Source: Acidobacteriota bacterium
Lineage (GTDB): Bacteria > Acidobacteriota > Blastocatellia > Pyrinomonadales > Pyrinomonadaceae
Assembly (NCBI GenBank): GCA_013698055.1
Contig: JACCVS010000166.1
Coordinates: forward strand, 1-5,186
Direction of reading: 5' to 3'
DNA length: 5,186 nucleotides
Shown: positions 1 to 5,064 of the stretch, piece after piece
Numbering within the stretch: the first letter of the stretch is position 1
How the letters are laid out: each line of letters opens with the position of its first letter
Translations under genes and position numbers: made by a program
The notes under the pieces: model-generated
Told to the model about the DNA's origin: nothing
Seen by the model: only the letters and a program-made list of their open reading frames with translations
The model's database searches: none

Positions 1-213
1 GAAACACGACTTGCTCTCGCGGAAGCCAACCGTGAGTATGAGAGAAAGTTTGGTCACATCTATATCGTTTGCGCTACGGGGAAGACGGCGGATGAGATGC
101 TCTTGATTCTCAAAGAGCGTTTGCGGAACGATGCAGACAAAGAACTTCGTGTTGCTGCGGAAGAGCAGCGCAAGATAACACATCTGAGATTGGGAAAACT
201 TCTGGAAACATGA
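1..213 (+). CDS. uraD: OHCU decarboxylase (UraD), C-terminal part, cut by window start
   Basis: The last 70 codons of a gene whose start lies before the window, read in frame 1 to a TGA at 211. The family decarboxylates 2-oxo-4-hydroxy-4-carboxy-5-ureidoimidazoline (OHCU) to S-allantoin, the third step of urate breakdown, in the cytosol. The visible part carries the typical C-terminal block of the family: an FG..YIVCATGK stretch (fragment residues 17-28), then a helix with N43-D44 and the EEQRKIT..RL block (54-63). The catalytic His and Glu of the family lie upstream and cannot be seen. The stop overlaps the start of uraH in ATGA, which supports co-translation. The adjoining uraH and puuD-like genes make the assignment firm. 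What remains unseen is whether the N-terminal half is normal or fused to another domain. Confidence 0.9.
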   Translation, partial: ETRLALAEANREYERKFGHIYIVCATGKTADEMLLILKERLRNDADKELRVAAEEQRKITHLRLGKLLET

Positions 214-554
214 GTGCGATCACGACACACATCCTGGACACTTCGCAAGGTCATCCGGCGGGCGGCGTGCCCGTGCATCTGGAAATGAATGGAACAAGCG
301 GAGATTGGCACGCGCTCGGGACGGGTGTGACGGATACGGATGGTCGCCTTAGAGACTTGTTGCCGGATGATTTTAATTTGCAGCCCGGACTCTACCGTTT
401 GAGCTTCGACACATCGGCTTATTTCAAAGCCCAGAACTTAAGAAGTTTCTATCCGCACGTCGTCGTGATGTTTCTCGTCGAGGATACGCAGCAGCATTAT
501 CACGTTCCACTTCTTCTCAGTCCGTTCGGCTATTCCACTTATCGCGGGAGCTAA
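210..554 (+). CDS. uraH: 5-hydroxyisourate hydrolase (transthyretin-like)
   Basis: A complete 114-residue protein, the usual length for bacterial HIU hydrolases without a signal peptide. It hydrolyses 5-hydroxyisourate, the product of urate oxidation, to OHCU, and normally works as a cytosolic homotetramer. The family signature residues are present: His7 in the N-terminal THILDTSQGHPA block, Arg46 in TDTDGR, His98 in HYHVPLLLSPFGYSTYRGS, and the diagnostic C-terminal tetrapeptide YRGS (111-114). The family's catalytic set is two His, one Arg and the C-terminal YRGS, so the enzyme should be active. The ATG overlaps the uraD stop by four bases (ATGA) and has only a weak GGA upstream, so translation probably depends on coupling to uraD. 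The gene ends three bases before the puuD-like ATG. Confidence 0.95.
   Translation: MSAITTHILDTSQGHPAGGVPVHLEMNGTSGDWHALGTGVTDTDGRLRDLLPDDFNLQPGLYRLSFDTSAYFKAQNLRSFYPHVVVMFLVEDTQQHYHVPLLLSPFGYSTYRGS
546..550 (+). promoter_or_regulatory. ribosome binding site deciding the puuD-like start
   Basis: GGGAG inside the last codons of uraH lies 7 bases before ATG 558 and only 4 before an alternative TTG at 555, directly after the uraH TAA. The better spacing and the ATG codon favour 558. Confidence 0.6.
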
Positions 555-557
555 TTG

Positions 558-1373
558 ATGGAATTCAATCCTGAGTTGAACACCTGGCTCAACATCATCT
601 TGCGCTGGGTGCATGTTTTCGCGGCCATCATGTGGGTCGGCTCGACCTATTACTTCACATGGCTCGACGGTCGTATGACGGAAGAGGAGCGGGAAAAGGC
701 CAAGGGCAAAGCCCATGTCTGGATGGTTCACAGCGGCGGTTTCTACGTTGTCGAGAAACAGAAGAAGCCGGGAACGGAAAAGCTGCACTGGTTTCGCTGG
801 GAAGCGGCCACGACGTGGCTGAGCGGCTTTCTCCTGCTTACGCTGATGGTTTATCTGGGTGGCGGAACGGGAATGGTTGACCCGGATGTGCTGGACATCT
901 CTGGAACTACGGCCATCGCAATCGGCATTGGCACGCTCATCGTCGGTTGGTTCGTTTATGACTTGCTGGTGCAATCGCCGCTCGGCAAGAATGAAATCCT
1001 TTTCGCCTGCATCGCTTACGCCCTCGTGGTGGGAGCGGCTTATGGCTTGACTCACATGTTGAGCGGACGCTGGGCTTATCTGCACATGGGCGCGATGTTC
1101 GGCACGATCATGGCTGCCAACGTTTGGGTTCGCATCCTGCCTGCGCAACGCAAAATGATTGCAGCAACAAAAGAAGGACGCGAGCCTGATGCGAACCTCG
1201 GAGCACGCGCCAAACTCCGTTCCAAGCACAATACCTTCGTCGTTGTCCCCACAGTCTTCTTGATGATCAGCAACCACTACGATGCAACCTACGGGAGCCG
1301 CTACAACTGGATCATTTTGTCAATTCTGATTCTGTTGGGTTGGGGAGCAGCTAAGTTCATCAGAAGAGCGTGA
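558..1373 (+). CDS. puuD: PuuD-type membrane urate oxidase, membrane domain only
   Basis: A 271-residue integral membrane protein matching the N-terminal domain of the cytochrome-linked urate oxidase PuuD (Urate_ox_N/DUF989 family), which oxidises urate to 5-hydroxyisourate and passes electrons to cytochrome c. About seven hydrophobic segments are visible, near residues 11-36, 87-106, 117-138, 147-168, 173-194, 226-238 and 250-268. Histidines in or near them (H19, H166, H176, H224, H240) and the HSGGFY (58-63) and LHWFRWEA (76-83) blocks look like the conserved core. Known PuuD proteins carry a C-terminal cytochrome c domain; this one stops after the last helix (KFIRRA) and has no CxxCH. A separate cytochrome would have to accept the electrons. 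The start is ATG 558, set by GGGAG 7 bases upstream; TTG 555 is possible. Placement behind uraD and uraH strongly supports the role. The family is clear, the exact activity less so. Confidence 0.85.
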   Translation: MEFNPELNTWLNIILRWVHVFAAIMWVGSTYYFTWLDGRMTEEEREKAKGKAHVWMVHSGGFYVVEKQKKPGTEKLHWFRWEAATTWLSGFLLLTLMVYLGGGTGMVDPDVLDISGTTAIAIGIGTLIVGWFVYDLLVQSPLGKNEILFACIAYALVVGAAYGLTHMLSGRWAYLHMGAMFGTIMAANVWVRILPAQRKMIAATKEGREPDANLGARAKLRSKHNTFVVVPTVFLMISNHYDATYGSRYNWIILSILILLGWGAAKFIRRA

Positions 1374-1388
1374 GCGCCGCCGCTCTTT
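1363..1388 (+). terminator. possible weak terminator across the puuD stop codon
   Basis: AAGAGCG (1364-1370) pairs perfectly with CGCTCTT (1381-1387), with a G-U pair outside and a 10-base loop holding the TGA stop. TTT-CATT follows, but most of the T run is inside the stem, so an intrinsic terminator is only possible. It sits where the urate operon should end. Confidence 0.35.
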
Positions 1389-1472
1389 CATTCCACAGAA
1401 CAACGATTCTTGTCCAGCATCTTTGTGTTCGAGGGCACTTTCGATCCTTAACACTGAGATGACTAACCTAAC

Positions 1473-1519
1473 CGTATCTGTTAAGATTGATACGTCGAAT
1501 GAGGCGTTACAATGCGCCT
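1473..1519 (+). promoter_or_regulatory. candidate promoter and overlapping dyads before the radical SAM gene
   Basis: TTGATA (1487-1492) and TACAAT (1508-1513) resemble -35 and -10 boxes, but the 15-base spacer is short. Dyads overlap both: CGTATC (1473-1478) with GATACG (1489-1494) covers the -35, and AGGCG (1502-1506) with CGCCT (1515-1519) flanks the -10. This could be an operator, or chance in an otherwise unremarkable 183-base spacer (1374-1556). Confidence 0.35.
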
Positions 1520-1556
1520 GTAAGTTTGTCGAGCAAAGGGATTTTACGGATTCAAG

Positions 1557-2714
1557 ATGGATTACACGACAAGAGAGCTTTTGAAACGTTACGCGCGACT
1601 CGCGCTCGGCCAGCCGTTCTCCCCGGTGCTCTTAAACATTCTGGTGACTTCAGTCTGTGACATGCGTTGCACGCACTGCTTCTTCACGGAAGAGTTGGAC
1701 GACAGGCCGCGCAAAAAGTTGCAGATGAAGACGCACGAGATCGAGCGAATCTCCGAGACGTTGGGCGGCAATCTCGGCGTCCTAATTCTCGCCGGCGGAG
1801 AGCCGTTCACGCGCAAAGACCTTCCTGAAATTGCCAACGCTTTTTACCGGAACAATCAGCTCGAATCAATCTACCTGATGTCCAACGGGCAGATTCAGAA
1901 GCGCATCCTCCCGGACGTGACGCGCATTCTCGAAGAGTGCCCGAACCTGAACGTCACGGTCGCGCTCGGCATTGACGGCCTTCGAGAGCAGCACGAAAAG
2001 ATTCGCCAGAAACCCGGCTCGTGGGATATTGCGATTGACACCGCGCGCAAGCTTCAAGAGATTAAAAAGGAATATCCGCGCCTTGATATTCAGACCTGCA
2101 CCTGCTTTATGAACTCGAACCAGGACACGATCTTCGAGTGGTACGATTTTCTGAAGCATGACCTAAAAGCCGATAAGGTCAATTTCAATTATATCCGTCC
2201 GCCGTCTGCCGATCCCAAAGAACTTGAGATTGATCATGAGCGGTACAGTCAACTCGCGCGCCTGATTGATGACGATTCGCGCCATGCTGTGATTAAGAAT
2301 AACTACGGGGGCGATGCCGGATTCTTCAAGGCCGCGATTGATATTTACATGCACGGCCTGATCGCCAAAACTCAGGAAGAGCAGAAAGCGCAGATGACCT
2401 GTTATGCCGGAACTGCGGGCGGCGTCATTTACGATGAAGGCACTGTTTCATCCTGCGAAAATCTCGACCCGGTTGGTAATTTACGCGATTACGATTGGAA
2501 CTTTCAGAAGTTGTGGCTTTCCCCGGCCATGAAAGCGCGCCGGAAAAAAGCTGCCGATGGATGTTTCTGCACGCACGAGTCAAACAGTTATTACCCGAGC
2601 CTGCCTTTCAATCCAAAACACTTGATTCAGATCAAGAAGCTTGAGCGCGAGATGAAGAAGGCGCGGCGTAGCGTCGGCGAGCCCCAGGCGGAAGGGTTAC
2701 CGATAAAAGCCTAA
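1557..2714 (+). CDS. radical SAM protein with SPASM/twitch-like C-terminal cysteines
   Basis: A 385-residue cytosolic enzyme of unknown substrate. The radical SAM cluster motif CxxxCxxC is C34-C38-C41 (CDMRCTHC), followed by the SAM-binding GGEP at 80-83, SNG at 109-111 and GIDG at 138-141, in the order of a classical radical SAM barrel. Four further cysteines, C282 (TCYAG), C300 (SSCENLDPVGNLRD), C336 and C338 (CFCTHE), resemble a SPASM/twitch domain that could hold one auxiliary [4Fe-4S] cluster. An extra C181-C183 pair is also visible. A charged, lysine-rich tail ends the protein. There is no signal peptide or membrane span. ATG 1557 has only a weak GGA upstream; the start is supported by the usual distance to the cluster motif. 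The next gene, a lipid-type glycosyltransferase, suggests lipid or glycolipid modification, but peptide or cofactor maturation is also possible. It differs from HpnH, whose cluster motif is followed by another context. Confidence 0.85.
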   Translation: MDYTTRELLKRYARLALGQPFSPVLLNILVTSVCDMRCTHCFFTEELDDRPRKKLQMKTHEIERISETLGGNLGVLILAGGEPFTRKDLPEIANAFYRNNQLESIYLMSNGQIQKRILPDVTRILEECPNLNVTVALGIDGLREQHEKIRQKPGSWDIAIDTARKLQEIKKEYPRLDIQTCTCFMNSNQDTIFEWYDFLKHDLKADKVNFNYIRPPSADPKELEIDHERYSQLARLIDDDSRHAVIKNNYGGDAGFFKAAIDIYMHGLIAKTQEEQKAQMTCYAGTAGGVIYDEGTVSSCENLDPVGNLRDYDWNFQKLWLSPAMKARRKKAADGCFCTHESNSYYPSLPFNPKHLIQIKKLEREMKKARRSVGEPQAEGLPIKA

Positions 2715-2716
2715 GG

Positions 2717-2763
2717 CAGTTTTCAGTTGTTAAGCAGAGACAACCTGCTTTCACTGAAAACTG
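2717..2763. repeat. two-tier perfect hairpin between radical SAM and glycosyltransferase genes
   Basis: CAGTTTTCAGT (2717-2727) is the exact reverse complement of ACTGAAAACTG (2753-2763). Inside the loop AAGCAG (2732-2737) pairs with CTGCTT (2745-2750) around a 7-base loop, and GTTGT (2726-2730) with ACAAC (2740-2744) is a competing pairing. The right arm continues as a tandem CTGAAAA. No T-tract follows on either strand, so it is not a standard terminator. It fills most of the 67-base spacer and may be a processing site, an attenuating structure or a dispersed repeat. Confidence 0.75.
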
Positions 2764-2781
2764 AAAAACCCAAACTGAACT

Positions 2782-3984
2782 ATGTTTCGAGAAAGAGTTC
2801 CCAAAATCCTGATTATCTCGTCCGATACGGGCGGCGGCCATCGTTCGGCTGCGGCTGCTATTGTCGCCGGGGTGCAGAAGTTTTTTCAGGGCGATTCTTA
2901 CGCCGTTCGCGTGGTGCGCGCAATTGAAGAATCCTATCAGGGAACGAAGAAGCTGGTTAAGCTCTACAACTGGTTGCTGCGGAACAAGCAGCACTGGATG
3001 AAATATCTTTACTGGGCTGTCAACCGCTTTCGCCCCGAGACCAGGGAATTCTTCTATAAACGGACGGTCGGCTACGTGAGCGATTTGTTTGAGCGCTGGT
3101 GCCCGCACGTTGTCGTGAGCGTGCATCCTCTGACCCAGCACGCCATCGCACGCGTGCTCAAAGAGCTTGGACTGGCTGACAAAATTCCTCTTATCACCGT
3201 TGTGACTGATCCCTATTACGGCTTCTGGCGAGGCTGGGCGTGCGATGACGTGCGGCTTTATTTGGTCGCGAGTGAAGAGGCGCGGCAGCAACTAATTGAT
3301 TACGGCATTGCGCCCGAACGCATCAAGATTTCCGGGATGCCCGTGCATCCGAAGTTTCAGTTCTCAGATGATCTGGCCGCCCGCGCTGCCCGCTCGGCGC
3401 TCGGTTTAGACCCATCCAAGTTTACTGTCTTTATTAACGCAGGTTGGGCCGGGGGCGGAAACATCCCGCGCATCTATCGTGAACTGGCGCGCGCTGACCT
3501 CAATGTCCAGGCAATTTTCCTCGCCGGGAACAATAAAGAGTTGCGTCTTGAGGCGGAAAAAATCGCGGCGAAAGCGAAGTTTCCAATCAAAGTAATTGGC
3601 TATTCGGAAAACATCGAGAAGTTGATGAGTGCTGCCAGCGTAATGGTCTCAAAGCTCGGAGGGTTGAGTACCTTTGAGGCATTTACCTGCCGCGTGCCAA
3701 TTATCGCCGACGCGACAACAGAGCCGATGCCGCAGGAGGCTGGCGCGGCTAACATGATTATCAGGCGTGGCGCTGGTGTGCTGCTTAGTCAGACAGCGGA
3801 TATTGTGCCTGTTGTTCGCCGAATGCTGGATGACACAAAGCACTATGCCGCGCTACGTGCGGCAGCTTTTGCAATGGCGATACCGAACGCCACGCGAAAT
3901 ATTGTGGATGAGATCACGTCCCTGATTCCCCTACCGGTGATGGCGCGCGAAGAGCCTGTTTTGGTGGACGCACAAACTTTGTAG
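2782..3984 (+). CDS. MGDG synthase / UgtP-like glycosyltransferase (GT28 type)
   Basis: A 400-residue GT-B fold glycosyltransferase. Relatives transfer galactose or glucose from UDP-sugar to diacylglycerol at the inner face of the membrane (plant MGD1, Bacillus UgtP); MurG is a more distant relative. The N-terminal MGDG_synth-type domain starts with the glycine-rich SSDTGGGHRSAA (13-24), then SVHPLTQH (113-120), VVTDPYYGFW (140-149) and SGMPVHPKF (184-192). The C-terminal donor domain has INAGWAGGGN (218-227), a KxGGLSTFEA loop (291-300) and PQEAGAAN (317-324), which binds UDP-sugar in the family. The loop reads KLGGLS where relatives usually have KPGGLT. There is no signal peptide or clear membrane helix; a basic, aromatic stretch at 56-94 could bind membrane. 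ATG 2782 lacks a visible ribosome binding site. It follows the radical SAM gene with no promoter seen between. The acceptor is not known from sequence. Confidence 0.85.
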   Translation: MFRERVPKILIISSDTGGGHRSAAAAIVAGVQKFFQGDSYAVRVVRAIEESYQGTKKLVKLYNWLLRNKQHWMKYLYWAVNRFRPETREFFYKRTVGYVSDLFERWCPHVVVSVHPLTQHAIARVLKELGLADKIPLITVVTDPYYGFWRGWACDDVRLYLVASEEARQQLIDYGIAPERIKISGMPVHPKFQFSDDLAARAARSALGLDPSKFTVFINAGWAGGGNIPRIYRELARADLNVQAIFLAGNNKELRLEAEKIAAKAKFPIKVIGYSENIEKLMSAASVMVSKLGGLSTFEAFTCRVPIIADATTEPMPQEAGAANMIIRRGAGVLLSQTADIVPVVRRMLDDTKHYAALRAAAFAMAIPNATRNIVDEITSLIPLPVMAREEPVLVDAQTL

Positions 3985-3996
3985 GCGACCGCTTTG

Positions 3997-4025
3997 TTGA
4001 CGTTCCCGCCTGATTCGGGTTTAAT
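3997..4025 (+). promoter_or_regulatory. sigma70-type promoter for the SDR gene
   Basis: TTGACG (3997-4002), a 17-base spacer and TTTAAT (4020-4025) each match five of six consensus bases at ideal spacing. Transcription from about 4032 would give a leader of roughly 80 bases before GTG 4111. A short CCCG/CGGG dyad (4005-4008, 4016-4019) lies in the spacer. The promoter implies the SDR need not depend on the glycosyltransferase transcript. Confidence 0.55.
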
Positions 4026-4064
4026 CTAATTACTTGCGACAACCCCAAGATTTAACATCATAGC

Positions 4065-4095
4065 CCGCTTCCGTTGAGTGAAGCGGAGTTCTTTT
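4065..4095 (+). terminator. leader hairpin with T-rich tail: attenuator or upstream terminator
   Basis: CCGCTTC (4065-4071) pairs perfectly with GAAGCGG (4080-4086) around an 8-base loop, and AGTTCTTTT follows to 4095. It looks like a modest intrinsic terminator, ending the glycosyltransferase transcript or attenuating the SDR. The SDR's GGAG (4096-4099) begins directly after the T-tract. Confidence 0.45.
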
Positions 4096-4099
4096 GGAG
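4096..4099 (+). promoter_or_regulatory. ribosome binding site deciding the SDR start
   Basis: GGAG lies 11 bases before GTG 4111, rather far but usable. The earlier in-frame GTG 4078 lies at the loop/stem edge of the leader hairpin and has no such site. Confidence 0.5.
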
Positions 4100-4110
4100 A
4101 CCATTTACAG

Positions 4111-4860
4111 GTGAGTCTTTTGCTCGAAGGAAAGCGCGCCTTCATTACAGGCGGCACGCGTGGCATCGGCGCAGCATTGTGTGAAGTGTTCGCACGCGAA
4201 GGCGCAGACGTAGTTTTCAATTACAACTCGCGCGATGATTTGGCAGAAAACACTCGTAGTAGAATCGCCGCGTATGGTCGCCGCGCTCTTTCTTACAAGA
4301 TTTCCGTCACAGACCGCGTTGGCTTAAAGAAGTTGACCCGCGAATTGGTAGAAACTTGGGGCGGGATAGATATTCTGGTCAACAATGCTGCGATCAATCG
4401 CAGTAACAACTTTGCCACCATGACAGACCGCGCCTGGGACGAAGTTATTGACACCAACGTCAACGGATTGTTTGCGGTGACGAAACCTATCTACAAGCAG
4501 ATGATTCGCCAGCAGAAGGGAACTATCCTCAACATCACTTCTATTGGGGCCATCCGCGCTTTGCCGACCGCCGTGCATTACGCGACATCCAAAGCTGCCG
4601 TGATCGGCTTCACTAAATGTCTATCGCGCGAGGCCAGTAATTTCGGCATCACAGTCAACGCCATCGCAGCTGGACTCTTCGATACAGACCTCGCACACAC
4701 ACTGCCTGACCATCTTCTAGCCATGCATGATTCCTGGGTTCCGCAAGGCCGTCTTGGTCGCCCTGAAGAATTAGCCGAGTATGCAGCCTTCATGGTCAGC
4801 GAGCGCAACAGCTACATGAATGGCGAAGTCGTTATCGTGGACGGCGGCGCTGTCACTTAG
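4111..4860 (+). CDS. short-chain dehydrogenase/reductase, FabG-like
   Basis: With GTG 4111 as start the protein has 249 residues, the length of classical SDRs such as 3-oxoacyl-ACP reductase FabG. It is a cytosolic NAD(P)H-dependent oxidoreductase. The Rossmann motif TGGTRGIG is at 13-20, NNAA at 91-94, and the catalytic tetrad is Asn116, Ser144, Tyr157 and Lys161 (YATSK 157-161), so it should be active. The FNYNSRD stretch (36-42) after beta-2, with Arg41, is typical of NADP-preferring FabG-like enzymes. The C-terminal YMNGEVVIVDGG block is also standard. A start at GTG 4078 would add 11 residues unlike the family and lies in a hairpin. It follows the glycosyltransferase by 126 bases but has its own likely promoter. 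It could reduce 3-oxoacyl-ACP or another keto substrate; SDR sequence alone does not settle this, so no symbol is given. Confidence 0.88.
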   Translation: MSLLLEGKRAFITGGTRGIGAALCEVFAREGADVVFNYNSRDDLAENTRSRIAAYGRRALSYKISVTDRVGLKKLTRELVETWGGIDILVNNAAINRSNNFATMTDRAWDEVIDTNVNGLFAVTKPIYKQMIRQQKGTILNITSIGAIRALPTAVHYATSKAAVIGFTKCLSREASNFGITVNAIAAGLFDTDLAHTLPDHLLAMHDSWVPQGRLGRPEELAEYAAFMVSERNSYMNGEVVIVDGGAVT

Positions 4861-4871
4861 AAACTCCGGCA

Positions 4872-4931
4872 ACATAAGATTGGCGTCTTGAGTCAAGGGC
4901 ATATTTTTAGACTCAAGGCGCCAAGCTATGT
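4872..4931. repeat. large imperfect hairpin after the SDR gene
   Basis: TTGGCGTCTTGAGTC (4880-4894) pairs over 15 positions with GACTCAAGGCGCCAA (4910-4924), all Watson-Crick but one U-G. Beyond a 3/2-base internal loop ACATA (4872-4876) pairs with TATGT (4927-4931). The 15-base loop is A/T rich with a TTTTT run. No T-tract follows on either strand. It may act as an mRNA 3' stabiliser, a non-canonical terminator, or be a dispersed palindromic repeat. Confidence 0.75.
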
Positions 4932-4940
4932 AGTGGAACT

Positions 4941-4971
4941 GAAATCGAATTTCAAAGTTAATTGTTGAAAT
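4941..4971. promoter_or_regulatory. candidate operator: alternating GAAAT/ATTTC dyads
   Basis: GAAAT (4941-4945), ATTTC (4949-4953) and GAAAT (4967-4971) alternate in orientation. ATTTCAA (4949-4955) and TTGAAAT (4965-4971) form a perfect 7-base dyad with a 9-base spacer, ending 14 bases before the -35 box of the ferritin-like gene. It does not match the Fur or PerR consensus that I know, so the binding protein is unknown. Confidence 0.35.
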
Positions 4972-4985
4972 ATTTACGCTTAGGG

Positions 4986-5014
4986 TTGACGGCTTTTGCT
5001 TCTAAGAGTATTAT
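4986..5014 (+). promoter_or_regulatory. strong sigma70-type promoter of the ferritin-like gene
   Basis: TTGACG (4986-4991), exactly 17 bases, then TATTAT (5009-5014): five of six consensus bases in each box at optimal spacing. Transcription would begin near 5021, giving a leader of about 45 bases. Confidence 0.75.
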
Positions 5015-5054
5015 CCGCCCATCGAACCGGATTGGGGAGAATTAAGATTCACTT

Positions 5055-5059
5055 GGAGG
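5055..5059 (+). promoter_or_regulatory. ribosome binding site of the ferritin-like gene
   Basis: GGAGG five bases before ATG 5065, the strongest ribosome binding site in the window; it fixes the start. Confidence 0.85.
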
Positions 5060-5064
5060 CGACG

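Noticed and set aside
555..557. TTG start for the puuD-like gene
   Set aside because: It adds only one residue, sits directly after the uraH stop, and is too close to GGGAG; ATG 558 fits better.
438..1277. Long 279-codon open frame on the minus strand
   Set aside because: It lies antisense to uraH and the puuD-like gene, is rich in His, Arg and Cys as shadow frames often are, and shows no recognisable domain.
2632..3291. 219-codon minus-strand open frame
   Set aside because: It is antisense to the ends of two well-supported genes and spans the intercistronic hairpin; no family motif is visible.
4005..4022. CCCG/CGGG hairpin followed by TTT as a terminator for the glycosyltransferase
   Set aside because: The stem is only four base pairs, the T run is three bases, and it lies inside the better-supported promoter.
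4078..4110. Upstream GTG start for the SDR gene
   Set aside because: It has no ribosome binding site, lies in the leader hairpin, and adds 11 residues before the usual SDR N-terminus.
4107..4116. ACAG|GTGAGT resembles a eukaryotic 5' splice site
   Set aside because: All other signals are bacterial, and the reading frame continues through it as an intact SDR.
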